DNA of 64,000 bases from Singulisphaera acidiphila DSM 18658 (GTDB lineage Bacteria; Planctomycetota; Planctomycetia; Isosphaerales; Isosphaeraceae): the NCBI RefSeq assembly GCF_000242455.2, contig NC_019892.1, positions 992,001-1,056,000 on the forward strand, read 5' to 3'. The notes beneath the pieces were generated by a model, which was not told where the DNA came from, did not search any database, and saw only the letters and a program-made list of their open reading frames with translations. How positions within the stretch are numbered: position 1 is the stretch's first letter; each line of letters starts with the position of its first letter. This document shows, in pieces, positions 1 through 7,535 of this stretch. The position numbers and the translations under genes were made by a program.

Positions 1-513
1 TTCGTCGGCGGCGCTCCGGGGGCGACCTTCGTCGGCGCCGAGACGTGCAAGACGTGCCACCCTGGGACGTATGCCAAGTGGGCTGCCACCAAGCATGCCC
101 ACGCGTTCGAGGACATCGTCACCGACCCCAAGGGGGATCGGAGCGATCACCAGTTCGACGCCGAGTGCATCTCGTGCCACACGACCGGCTTCGAGTACAA
201 CTCGGGCTGGAAGTCAGCCGCGGCCACGCCTTACCTGAAGGGCAATCAGTGCGAGAATTGCCATGGCCCCGCCTCTAAGCATGTCGAGGAACCCGACAAC
301 CAAGAGTTCCGCAAACTGATCGCTCGGACCGCCGCCGGGGCTGACAAGGCAGGGCTCTGCTATCGCTGCCACGATGAAGACAACTCTCCCAAGTTCAACT
401 TTCAGACCTACTGGGGTCAGATCGCTCACTCGAAGCTCGATCAGTACACCGACCCCAAGGTCCACGAGGGCATCAAGCCGGCCACAGCCGGGGCGAGCGA
501 ACCGGCGAAGTAA
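1..513 (+). CDS. Tetraheme cytochrome c, C-terminal part (partial, start outside window)
   Basis: Open from the first base in frame 1 to a TAA at 511-513, giving 170 residues. Four CxxCH heme-binding motifs are visible at residues 16-20, 56-60, 84-88 and 120-124, so this part alone binds four c-type hemes. The spacing and the sequences around the motifs resemble the cytochrome c554 family of periplasmic electron carriers. The N-terminus and signal peptide lie upstream of the window, and further hemes may be there. The redox partner cannot be told from the sequence. The next gene on the same strand, a small membrane protein, starts 81 bases downstream and is not obviously related. Confidence 0.85.
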   Translation, partial: FVGGAPGATFVGAETCKTCHPGTYAKWAATKHAHAFEDIVTDPKGDRSDHQFDAECISCHTTGFEYNSGWKSAAATPYLKGNQCENCHGPASKHVEEPDNQEFRKLIARTAAGADKAGLCYRCHDEDNSPKFNFQTYWGQIAHSKLDQYTDPKVHEGIKPATAGASEPAK

Positions 514-594
514 AACGGGTCTGAAGCGAAGTACGCCGGCCGCGTTCGGGTGACCGTTCGGCTCGATCAGGATCAAAAGGGAAGGAACCCGCAA

Positions 595-915
595 ATGAGT
601 GCTCCCTCGAAGCTCGACCGGTTTGTGGTCAAGTATCGCAAGGACCACACCCACCCGGTCAATCATTTCCTCCACGTCGGCGCGGGCTGGCCGATGATCG
701 CCCTGGCGGTCATCCTGGTCCCGTTCCGCCCGCTCTGGTCGCTCGGTCTCTTCTTCGGCGGCTATGCCTTGATGTTCTTCGGGCACTTTGCCTTCGAGAA
801 GAACCAGCCGACGATCCTCAAGCACCCGAGCACCCCGTTCGTGATCGCCTGGGCCGTGATTCGCGGCCTCTGCGGCGGTCTGCTCCGCCTGGCCACGCCG
901 CAGCGCGGGCGGTAA
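595..915 (+). CDS. Mpo1-like / DUF962 membrane protein
   Basis: A 106-residue protein. An ATG at 595 preceded by AAGGGAAGGA at 577-586 is preferred over an upstream GTG at 550. His-rich N-terminal segment (HTHPVNHFLH) followed by two hydrophobic helices around residues 35-70 and a third near the C-terminus matches the DUF962/Mpo1 family. The yeast member Mpo1 is an Fe(II)-dependent dioxygenase of 2-hydroxy fatty acids; the histidines would be metal ligands. That bacterial members do the same reaction is inference. It stands alone between a cytochrome and a Uma2 nuclease. Confidence 0.7.
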   Translation: MSAPSKLDRFVVKYRKDHTHPVNHFLHVGAGWPMIALAVILVPFRPLWSLGLFFGGYALMFFGHFAFEKNQPTILKHPSTPFVIAWAVIRGLCGGLLRLATPQRGR

Positions 916-972
916 GCTCGATATTGAGCCTGAGCGTTGTCGCGAGATCCCCTCCCTCGGAGAGTCTTTCCG

Positions 973-1560
973 ATGGCCACCATCACTCGCCAAATCGGTC
1001 CGGCCGACCACGGCCAGCGGATGACTCTCGACGAGTACATCCACGCCGATTTCGTGGATGGTTGGCTCTATGAACTCGCCCGGGGAGTGATTGTCGCGAC
1101 GGAAGTTCCCGGTCCCGACCATGGCCGCGTTGTCCGGCGGCTGACCCGGATGTTCATTGTCTACGAGGACCGTCATCCCGGCGTCATCACTTTCGGTGCG
1201 GGGGGAAGTGACTGCCGTCTCCGTCTGCCTGGAATGCAGTCGGACCGTCACCCCGACCAGGCGATCTATCTCGATCCCCAACCGCCGGGTCCGAACGTCT
1301 GGACTCGCTGGACCCCGCACATCGTCGTCGAGGTTGTCAGCAAAGGGGGCGAGGACCGCGACTACGTCGAGAAACGCGAAGAGTACCTTCGCGTCGGGGT
1401 CTCGGAATACTGGATCGTCGACCCTGGCCAACGGCGAATCCTCGTGCTGTGCCGCGCGGGCGACACCTGGGTAGAGACCGTTGTCGCGGCCGGGGCAACC
1501 TATCGCACTCACCTCCTTCCCGGCCTGGAAGTTCGCCCCGACGAGTTGCTCGGTGAGTGA
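973..1560 (+). CDS. Uma2 family endonuclease (DUF820)
   Basis: A 195-residue protein, starting at ATG 973 just after GGAGAG at 959-964; a TTG at 937 would add 12 residues without support. The central segment PDQAIYL ... PHIVVEVVSKGGEDRDYVEKREEYLRVGVSEYWIVDP is the classical Uma2 arrangement: an Asp, the VEV(V/L)S strand with its Glu, the Lys in the following helix, and the EYWIVDP strand. The fold is PD-(D/E)XK nuclease-like. Members are heavily expanded in cyanobacteria and planctomycetes, but their biological role is not settled. It lies directly upstream of a toxin-antitoxin pair, which suggests an accessory region. Confidence 0.88.
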   Translation: MATITRQIGPADHGQRMTLDEYIHADFVDGWLYELARGVIVATEVPGPDHGRVVRRLTRMFIVYEDRHPGVITFGAGGSDCRLRLPGMQSDRHPDQAIYLDPQPPGPNVWTRWTPHIVVEVVSKGGEDRDYVEKREEYLRVGVSEYWIVDPGQRRILVLCRAGDTWVETVVAAGATYRTHLLPGLEVRPDELLGE

Positions 1561-1782
1561 ACGCTCGCACGTATGGCCCCTGTTCACGGTTCGCTGGGCC
1601 GTCTGCTAACATGGAACAATCCGACAAGCCAACCGTCATTGCCGTGTGCTGATCGGTTTATCAACGCTGGCAAAGGGATCCGGTGGTGACTGCGCCGTGT
1701 GCGAATGCTCGGGATCTTGTGGGCGCGGGCCAGTTGGGCCGGAAAGTCCGGTGAGCGAACACCGCGCTGGAAGGATTTTGCC

Positions 1783-2076
1783 ATGACCCGTCAAGAGATC
1801 CTCGACCGCCTGAATGCCGAGGCTCCCGGCTTGCGTCGGAGATACGGTGTCAAGAGCCTCGCCGTGTTCGGCTCAATGGCTCGGGGCGACGACCGGGAGG
1901 GGAGCGACGTGGATGTTCTGGTCACATTCGAAGGCAAGGCGACGTTCGACAACTTCATGGGCCTGAAGCTCGACTTGGAAGACATGTTCGGGAGATCGGT
2001 GGACCTCCTCACTCCGAAATGTCTGGGGCCTGAGATGCAAGTCGAGATCGACAAGGAGGCGCTCCTTGTCCCGTAA
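1783..2076 (+). CDS. mntA: MntA-like nucleotidyltransferase antitoxin
   Basis: A 97-residue minimal nucleotidyltransferase. The start is ATG 1783, nine bases after GGAAGG at 1769-1774. Residues 30-44 give GSMARGD...SDVDV, an exact GS-x10-D-x-D motif, the catalytic signature of the MntA antitoxins, which inactivate HepT by transferring AMP to a tyrosine of the toxin. The stop overlaps the next gene by 11 bases and the partner is a HepT homologue, so the pair is a complete type VII toxin-antitoxin operon by content. Function is inferred from the family; the motif is seen directly. Confidence 0.9.
   Translation: MTRQEILDRLNAEAPGLRRRYGVKSLAVFGSMARGDDREGSDVDVLVTFEGKATFDNFMGLKLDLEDMFGRSVDLLTPKCLGPEMQVEIDKEALLVP
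2053..2059 (+). promoter_or_regulatory. Shine-Dalgarno AAGGAGG for hepT, inside mntA
   Basis: A perfect AAGGAGG lies within the mntA coding sequence, six bases before the TTG at 2066. It decides the unusual TTG start of hepT, since the next in-frame ATG would remove about 25 residues of the conserved N-terminal helix. Confidence 0.75.
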
Positions 2077-2416
2077 GCCGGAGCAGCGGATCGCCGACAT
2101 CATCATCGGTTGCGAGAAGATCCTCCGATTCACCTCGGGGATGAACAAGGAGCAGTTAGCCGAACAGGACCTCGTCATGGATGCGGTCTTGAGGAATATC
2201 GAGATCATTGGAGAAGCGACGAAGAATCTGCCGGACGACGTGCGAGCCCAAATGCCGGGCATCGAGTGGAAGAAGATCGCCGGGATGCGGGATTGGCTCT
2301 CGCACGTGTATTATCGGGTCGATCCCGACATCGTTTGGGATGCGGTCGAGACCAAAGTCCCCGAACTGTTGCGGACACTCCAAGCCTTCAAGGATGAGAA
2401 CCCGCTGGATGCTTGA
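2066..2416 (+). CDS. hepT: HepT-like toxin ribonuclease (DUF86)
   Basis: A 116-residue all-helical HEPN-type protein starting at TTG 2066 behind a strong ribosome binding site. Residues 75-82 read RDWLSHVY, which is R-x4-H-x-Y, the active-site signature of HepT RNases; Tyr82 is the equivalent of the residue AMPylated by MntA. The protein has the family's normal length and shows no disruption, so the toxin is expected to be functional. It overlaps mntA by 11 bases, implying translational coupling with antitoxin made first. The substrate (tRNA in the best-studied case) cannot be read from the sequence. Confidence 0.9.
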   Translation: MSRKPEQRIADIIIGCEKILRFTSGMNKEQLAEQDLVMDAVLRNIEIIGEATKNLPDDVRAQMPGIEWKKIAGMRDWLSHVYYRVDPDIVWDAVETKVPELLRTLQAFKDENPLDA

Positions 2417-2485
2417 CTTTGGAGGTTTGTCCCGACGAGTGGCTCGGTCCTGTCAAGGACTAGTGAACGTAAGTGTAGAGGTCGC

Positions 2486-2515
2486 TTGACAAGGTCGCAA
2501 GAGCGCGGCTAGGAT
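2486..2515 (+). promoter_or_regulatory. Candidate sigma-70-like promoter
   Basis: TTGACA at 2486-2491 is a perfect -35 hexamer, followed after 18 bases by TAGGAT at 2510-2515 (4 of 6 matches to the -10 consensus). It lies 50 bases upstream of the tRNA-binding-domain gene at 2566 and after the end of the toxin-antitoxin operon, so it would give that gene its own transcript. Confidence 0.45.
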
Positions 2516-2565
2516 GCCGGATTGAGTGCCGATGAGCCTGATGAACGAGATGACGAGGAACGCCG

Positions 2566-2898
2566 ATGGCCGAGCCAGTGACGTACGACGACTTCGCCAA
2601 GATCGAGTTGCGGGTGGCCAAGGTCTTGGAAGCGAGGCCGCATCCCAACGCCGATAAGCTGTTGCTCCTGCAGATCGACGTCGGCGATGAGCAGAAGCAG
2701 ATCGTGGCCGGCATTCGTCAGCATTACACGCCCGAGCAACTCGTGGGCAAGCTCATCGTCGTGGTCAACAACCTCGCCCCCGCGATGCTTCGCGGCGAGA
2801 CGTCCAACGGCATGCTCTTGGCCGCGACTTCGGGCGAGCGCGTGATCGTGCTGACGGCCGACGACCCCGAGTGTGTGGCCGGCGCCAAGATCAAATAA
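2566..2898 (+). CDS. Stand-alone tRNA-binding domain protein (MetRS beta-subunit/CsaA-like)
   Basis: A 110-residue protein that is entirely an EMAP-II/Trbp111-type OB-fold tRNA-binding domain. The core features are visible: FAKIELRVAKVLEA at the start, HPNADKLLLLQIDVG, the loop IVAGIRQHYTPEQLVGK, VVVNNLAPAMLRGETSNGMLLAA, and a final strand. The same domain forms the C-terminus of many methionyl-tRNA synthetases. As a separate gene it could dimerise and bind tRNA in general, or supply the missing C-terminal domain of a MetRS encoded elsewhere. Nothing in the window decides between these. ATG 2566 fits the usual family start. Confidence 0.85.
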   Translation: MAEPVTYDDFAKIELRVAKVLEARPHPNADKLLLLQIDVGDEQKQIVAGIRQHYTPEQLVGKLIVVVNNLAPAMLRGETSNGMLLAATSGERVIVLTADDPECVAGAKIK

Positions 2899-2986
2899 AT
2901 CAGACCAACGGGCGGCGCAGAGGTATCGAACGGGGCCCCCTCTGCCCGCTTCGTCCTGCGCCACAGCCAGCCTGCCGGACACGCTC

Positions 2987-4522
2987 ATGTTGGGGGCCAG
3001 AGACTTGAGTCGGGACCTTGGTGATTTCCCGACTCCGCCCCCGCTGGTGGCTGCGGTCCTTGAGCGGCTCGGGCCGATTGGTGAGCAGTGGCCGAGGGTC
3101 CTCGAGCCGACTTGTGGCCGAGGCCACTTCCTCCAAGGGCTGATCGACGGGACCTCTCCCCCACGCGAGATCCGGGGGATCGAGATTCAAGCAAGCCATT
3201 ATGAGGCAGCGCAGGCGATCGCCCGGAATGCGCACCCAATGGATGTCGAGGTCGTGCGGGCCAACCTCTTCGACCTCGATCTCCGGCGCGATCTCACCTG
3301 GCGGGAGCAAGGACCACTCCTTGTGGTCGGCAACCCCCCTTGGGTCACCAACGCCGAGCTTGGAGCGTTGGGGAGCGCGAACCTGCCGCAAAAGTCGAAC
3401 GTGAAGCAGGTGCGGGGGATCGATGCCCGTACGGGGGCCTCGAATTTCGACATTGCCGAGGCGATCTGGCTTAAGCTACTCAAAGAGCTTGCCGGTGAAG
3501 AGGCGACGATCGCCTTGCTCTGTAAGACGTCGGTCGCTCGTGGGGTCCTCCAGTTCGCCGAGCGCACGGACTTACCGATCACCGAGGCGACGATCGTCAG
3601 GCTCGACGCCAAGGCCTGGTTCCGGGCGGCGGTCGACGCCTGTCTCTTTCGAGTCAGGCTTGGTGTCGGGACGGGTGCAGGGTTGGGTCGCGTGCCTGTT
3701 TTTGCGGGGTTCCCTTCCGTTCGTCCGGAGTCCGCGCTCGGGTTCGTGGAGGGCAGGCTCATCGCCGACCTCGACAGGTATCGGCCACTCGCGTTTGCCG
3801 ACGGCCAGTGTCCCTTGACGTGGCGACAAGGACTCAAACACGACGCTGCGACGGTGATGGAACTCGAGGCCGAACCGGGCCTTGGTTCGTTCCGCAACAA
3901 GTTGGGTGAGTCGTTGGACATTGAGCCGGAGTGGGTCTATCCGCTGCTCAAGGGGGCTGACCTCGTCCGAGGCCCCGCGCTGCGCCCGACCCGCTCGGTG
4001 ATCGTGACCCAGCGTCGGGTCGGTGACGACACGCGCGGGCTCGAGCAGGCGGCCCCCCGGCTCTGGGCCTACCTCGAGGGGCACACGGCGATTTTCGCCA
4101 GACGCAAGTCGTCGATCTACCGGGGGCAAGCCCCATTCGCGATGTTCGGGCTCGGCCCTTATAGCTTCGCCCCCTACAAGGTTGCTGTTTCTGGTCTGGG
4201 CAAGGCGCCGCGGTTTCACGCGGTGGGGTCGGTCGACGGGCGGCCGATCATGTTCGACGACACGTGTTATTTCCTGCCGTGCCGATCTCCCGAGCAAGCG
4301 GCGATCACCGCCGCGCTCTTGAATGACCCCGACACGCTCGCGCTGATCGATGCGTTGATATTCCGCGAATCCAAGCGGCCGATCACCAAGTCACTCCTGA
4401 CTCGGCTCGACCTTGTGGCGCTCTCCGGCCACGTCGATTGTCAGGCCCTACTTGTACGCGCCGAGGACGAGCTTACGCGTCTGCTTGCCGACGAGTCGAT
4501 ATTCCGCGAGAATCGGCGATGA
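2987..4522 (+). CDS. Class I SAM-dependent N6-adenine DNA methyltransferase, orphan
   Basis: A protein of about 511 residues from ATG 2987; a GTG at 2873 would overlap the previous gene and has no support, and there is no clear ribosome binding site for either. Near the N-terminus are GDFPTP, then motif I (VLEPTCGRGHFL) for S-adenosylmethionine binding, and motif IV NPPW, the catalytic (N/D)PP(Y/F/W) of adenine-N6 methyltransferases. The C-terminal half has the size of a target-recognition region as in TaqI/Eco57I-type enzymes. No restriction endonuclease gene is adjacent, so it is either an orphan methylase or a remnant of a restriction system. It sits directly downstream of a nuclease and toxin-antitoxin segment. 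Confidence 0.8.
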   Translation: MLGARDLSRDLGDFPTPPPLVAAVLERLGPIGEQWPRVLEPTCGRGHFLQGLIDGTSPPREIRGIEIQASHYEAAQAIARNAHPMDVEVVRANLFDLDLRRDLTWREQGPLLVVGNPPWVTNAELGALGSANLPQKSNVKQVRGIDARTGASNFDIAEAIWLKLLKELAGEEATIALLCKTSVARGVLQFAERTDLPITEATIVRLDAKAWFRAAVDACLFRVRLGVGTGAGLGRVPVFAGFPSVRPESALGFVEGRLIADLDRYRPLAFADGQCPLTWRQGLKHDAATVMELEAEPGLGSFRNKLGESLDIEPEWVYPLLKGADLVRGPALRPTRSVIVTQRRVGDDTRGLEQAAPRLWAYLEGHTAIFARRKSSIYRGQAPFAMFGLGPYSFAPYKVAVSGLGKAPRFHAVGSVDGRPIMFDDTCYFLPCRSPEQAAITAALLNDPDTLALIDALIFRESKRPITKSLLTRLDLVALSGHVDCQALLVRAEDELTRLLADESIFRENRR

Positions 4523-4577
4523 TCCCCTGACCGTTGCGGCGGTATCTGGGGCTTTTGAACAAGTCTTGGAGTCTGTG

Positions 4578-5339
4578 ATGGCTTTCGCGACGATCCAGTA
4601 CCAGAGCCGCTCGCTGCAAAAGGCGTCGTCCTTGAATGTGATCTTCCCCGACGACCCGGCGATGCCAGGTCCTTGGGGGGCCTTCTACCTGCTCCACGGC
4701 CTGTCTGACGACCACACGATCTGGGCCAGGAGGACGAGCATTGAACGCTACGTCGCCGGACTGCCTTTGGTCGTCGTCATGCCCGACGGCGGTCGCGGGT
4801 GGTACACCAATTCGGCCGATGGCGAAACCGCGTACGAGGATGACCTGGTCAAGGATGTGGTCGGCCTGGTCGATCGAACCTTCCCGGTGAAGGCGGAACG
4901 CGCGGGACGCGCTATCGGCGGCCTATCGATGGGCGGCTACGGCGCGATTAAGGTCAGTCTGAAACATGCCGAGATGTTTGCCAGTATCAATTCCCACTCG
5001 GGGGCAATCGGTTTCCCTCGCCTTGATCCCGAGAAGGCCAAAATTCGCAGCCCGGAAGCCCACCGGATCTTCGGAGCGTCAGCCAAGGGAGGCCCTGAAG
5101 ATCCGTTCGCGATCGTCGAGCGGATCGATCACGGGCGAATCCCCGCGATTCGGATCGACTGTGGCACGGACGACTTCCTGATCGATCAAAACCGGGAATT
5201 CCACAAGCACCTGGATGACCTTCATATTCCTCACGAATACCAGGAATATCCCGGCTCCCACGACTGGGTCTACTGGGACTTGCACATCCGTGAGGCCCTT
5301 GCATTTCACGCACGCAACCTCAAGCTGGTGAAAGCCTAA
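4578..5339 (+). CDS. Esterase, S-formylglutathione hydrolase/tributyrin esterase-like
   Basis: A 253-residue alpha/beta hydrolase starting at ATG 4578. The nucleophile elbow is GLSMGGYG with Ser117, the acid is probably in the GTDDFLID segment, and the histidine in GSHDW near residue 230. YLLHGLSDDH and VVMPDGGRGWYTN match the esterase D/FrmB-type family of short-chain ester hydrolases. There is no signal peptide, so it is expected to be cytoplasmic. The substrate is unknown; formaldehyde detoxification is possible but no partner gene supports it. Confidence 0.85.
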   Translation: MAFATIQYQSRSLQKASSLNVIFPDDPAMPGPWGAFYLLHGLSDDHTIWARRTSIERYVAGLPLVVVMPDGGRGWYTNSADGETAYEDDLVKDVVGLVDRTFPVKAERAGRAIGGLSMGGYGAIKVSLKHAEMFASINSHSGAIGFPRLDPEKAKIRSPEAHRIFGASAKGGPEDPFAIVERIDHGRIPAIRIDCGTDDFLIDQNREFHKHLDDLHIPHEYQEYPGSHDWVYWDLHIREALAFHARNLKLVKA

Positions 5340-5395
5340 GCTGTTTGCTGCGGTTTTCTTTGATTTACTTATGGGTTGCCATGGCCAAACCCATT

Positions 5396-5484
5396 CTGCT
5401 GGGTGCCACGGGTTGTACCCAACCCGTGAGCGGAAGTCCTGGTTTTTGGCTCAGGGGTTGGGTACAACCCGTGGCGCCCAGCGG
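5396..5484. repeat. Large imperfect palindrome upstream of IS4 element
   Basis: Left arm 5396-5430 and right arm 5450-5484 are reverse complements over 35 bases with three mismatches, separated by a 19-base loop. The arm core is CGGGTTGTACCCAACCCGTG-like, itself partly self-complementary. It lies between the esterase and the insertion sequence and outside the insertion sequence ends. No U-rich tail follows, so it does not look like a simple terminator; it may be a dispersed palindromic repeat (REP/MITE type). Confidence 0.7.
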
Positions 5485-5532
5485 GTGTCCCCCCTCGCAT
5501 TCTTGATTGCGATTTCATCCCCTGGGACCGCT

Positions 5533-5543
5533 GGCGCCCCGCC
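5533..5543. repeat. Target-site duplication, left copy, of IS4 element
   Basis: GGCGCCCCGCC, identical to 6988-6998 on the other side of the insertion sequence. Confidence 0.9.
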
Positions 5544-6987
5544 CAATGGCACTTACTTTCGCCAATCCTGCAATAAGGGGCACCTCTGGCACGTTTTTTG
5601 CGCCATGAACTCCTATTTTTTGGGAGTACCTCGCATGAACCATGACCAGGAATCACCCGCTGTCGTCGATTTGGGTGAGGCGGTTCGGATGTTCCATCGC
5701 TTGGTCCCACCGGATGTCCTGCATGCTCAGAAACCGCCCACGCTCTCGACCGTGTTCACGCCTTGGGTCGTTGTCTGGCTGATGATCTATCAACGGTTGA
5801 CCTGCAATGCAACGATGGCCACCGCTGTGGGAGAGTTGGCTCGATTAAGTGCAGATGTGCTCCCTGATAACAAGCGGGCCCGTGAGAAATCGTTCTCGGC
5901 CAACACGGGTGGGTTTTCGCGAGCGCGAGATCGGCTGCCCGTGGAGATGGCTCAACGGGCGGCTGACGAGGTTTCTGCAGCCTTAATCGCCAAGTCTCCG
6001 CCATCGGTGAAAGGGCGTAACGCGTTTCTTGTGGACGGTTCCACGCTCTCTTTGGCACCCACTGACGCCTTGCGCAAAACGTATCCGCCGGCCCGCAATC
6101 AACACGGAGAATCGCACTGGCCGATCCTCCACTTGGTAGCGGCCCACGAGTTATCCAGCGGTGTGACCGTGCGTCCGGAAGTGGGGGCAATGTATGGCCC
6201 GGCCGCGATTGGCGAAGTCCCATTGTCGGCCGGTTTGATGCCGCGACTTCCGGTCGGCTCCGTGTTGATCGCCGACCGGAATTTTGGCGTCTTCGCGTTC
6301 GCCTGGTTAGCCAACCAGGCGGGCCACGACTTCGTGTTGCGGTTGACTGAGAAGCGATTTCGGTCGATGGTGCGCCAAGGGAAAGCCCAGGGCAAGGACC
6401 AGTGGGAACTAACTTGGCAGCCCAACCGCTGGGAACGCAAGTCGAACCCACAATGGCCGGCCGATGCAACGCTGCGTGTGTGGTTGCACGAGGTTCGAAT
6501 TTCCGAGAAGCTGACGCTGTGGCTTGTGAGTCGGCTCCCTGACGAGGGGTGCGAGCTCGCCGCGATCTATGGCCAGCGGCAAAATATCGAAACCGATCTG
6601 CGTGATTTGAAGCGGACGCTTCGCTTGGAAGAGATGCGTGGCCGATCCACGGAGATGGTCGCGAAGGAACTGGCCTCGGCGACAGTGGCCTATAACATGG
6701 CGAATCTGATTCGCCGGATGGCTGCGGCTCGGGTCGAGATCGCGCCGCGGCGATTGAGCTTCAACCGGGTATGGTCGTTAGTGAAGGTCTTGCTCTTGGA
6801 GTCGTTGGATACCACGGACCCCGCGAAGATCCAAGAGCGGATCGACTTGGTTCTGAGGATGTCTGGCCAGTGTAAGCTCGCGAATCGCCCTGGCCGACAC
6901 TACCCGCGTGAGGTGATCGCCCGCCGCAGAAAATTCCCACTGCGACCACGCAAACGCGGTCTGAAATCGAGAAAGTAAGTGCCATTG
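5544..6987 (+). mobile_element. Complete IS4-family insertion sequence, 1,444 bp
   Basis: The ends are inverted repeats beginning CAATGGCACTTACTTTC at 5544-5560 and its exact reverse complement at 6971-6987 (17 bases, no mismatch). The element is flanked by an 11-bp direct duplication, GGCGCCCCGCC, at 5533-5543 and 6988-6998. It encodes one intact DDE transposase. The intact ends, perfect duplication and open reading frame indicate a recent insertion. The duplication length of 10-13 bp is typical of IS4. Confidence 0.95.
5635..6978 (+). CDS. IS4-family DDE transposase
   Basis: A 447-residue transposase. ATG 5635 has GGGAG nine bases upstream and lies inside the element; an in-frame ATG at 5605 is also inside, while the longer open frame to 5371 starts outside the element and is therefore artificial. 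The catalytic residues are visible: VDGSTLSL (first Asp), IADRNFG (second Asp), and YGQRQNIETDLRDLK, an exact Y-x2-R-x3-E-x6-K signature with the catalytic Glu. The stop codon falls within the right terminal repeat. Full length and intact, so transposition activity is plausible. Confidence 0.95.
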   Translation: MNHDQESPAVVDLGEAVRMFHRLVPPDVLHAQKPPTLSTVFTPWVVVWLMIYQRLTCNATMATAVGELARLSADVLPDNKRAREKSFSANTGGFSRARDRLPVEMAQRAADEVSAALIAKSPPSVKGRNAFLVDGSTLSLAPTDALRKTYPPARNQHGESHWPILHLVAAHELSSGVTVRPEVGAMYGPAAIGEVPLSAGLMPRLPVGSVLIADRNFGVFAFAWLANQAGHDFVLRLTEKRFRSMVRQGKAQGKDQWELTWQPNRWERKSNPQWPADATLRVWLHEVRISEKLTLWLVSRLPDEGCELAAIYGQRQNIETDLRDLKRTLRLEEMRGRSTEMVAKELASATVAYNMANLIRRMAAARVEIAPRRLSFNRVWSLVKVLLLESLDTTDPAKIQERIDLVLRMSGQCKLANRPGRHYPREVIARRRKFPLRPRKRGLKSRK

Positions 6988-6998
6988 GGCGCCCCGCC
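6988..6998. repeat. Target-site duplication, right copy, of IS4 element
   Basis: GGCGCCCCGCC, identical to 5533-5543; directly abuts the terminal inverted repeat. Confidence 0.9.
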
Positions 6999-7294
6999 CG
7001 CTCTTTTCTTTCTCGGCAAGGCTCGATCCCCAAGTCACCAAACACTGCTCAAGCCACCTCTCACGGGTCGTGGCCGTGTCCATCTCGCTTGGAATCGGAT
7101 CTCATCTCTTGATCGGATCAATCGCCTCAGATACGGTACAGGCCGTTCGGCCGGGAGGCTATGAGATCGGTCCGCGCGACTGAAGCTCGGGAAGCCCATT
7201 GGGTGACAGCCTCTTCCCTCCGATCGACGTCTCGTGCGAATCGCCTTTTTCTTTGATTTTTATTCCCTTGCTTGATGAAAAGGATCATGTTGTG
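6999..7294. other. Non-coding gap between IS4 element and lipoprotein gene
   Basis: About 300 bases with no convincing reading frame, hairpin or tRNA. It should contain the promoter of the downstream lipoprotein gene, but no clear hexamers stand out. Confidence 0.4.
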
Positions 7295-7501
7295 ATGACT
7301 CGATCTTGTCGATTGCGACATCTCGCGGTTTTTGCGGTCTTGGTTGCACCGCTCGCAGGATGCTCGGGTGGCGGCACGACGCAAGATACCGTGCCGACCC
7401 AACCTCCGGTCACGAAAGAAAACGCCGCTGATGTCTCGAAGCAGATCAACGCGGGCGCTGCCGGCTTCAAACCTCCAGGGGTCAGATCGCCCAGCAAATA
7501 A
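7295..7501 (+). CDS. Small lipoprotein facing a DUF1559 gene
   Basis: A 68-residue protein from ATG 7295. The N-terminus is basic (MTRSCRLRH), followed by a hydrophobic segment and a lipobox LAGC, so the mature protein would be a lipid-anchored peptide of about 45 residues beginning CSGGG. The tail ends in GFKPPGVRSPSK. No domain is recognised. Its stop lies 34 bases from the stop of a convergent DUF1559 gene; similar small lipoproteins accompany two other DUF1559 genes in this window. AAAAGGA lies about 11 bases upstream of the start. Confidence 0.75.
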   Translation: MTRSCRLRHLAVFAVLVAPLAGCSGGGTTQDTVPTQPPVTKENAADVSKQINAGAAGFKPPGVRSPSK

Positions 7502-7535
7502 CGCCCGCGATTGATCTTCGAGTTCAGGACGAGGA

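Noticed and set aside
214..1587. 457-codon open frame on the minus strand
   Set aside because: Antisense to the cytochrome, DUF962 and Uma2 genes, which all have clear family motifs.
5371..5634. N-terminal extension of the IS4 transposase frame
   Set aside because: Starts outside the element's left end and crosses the palindrome, so it cannot belong to the transposase.
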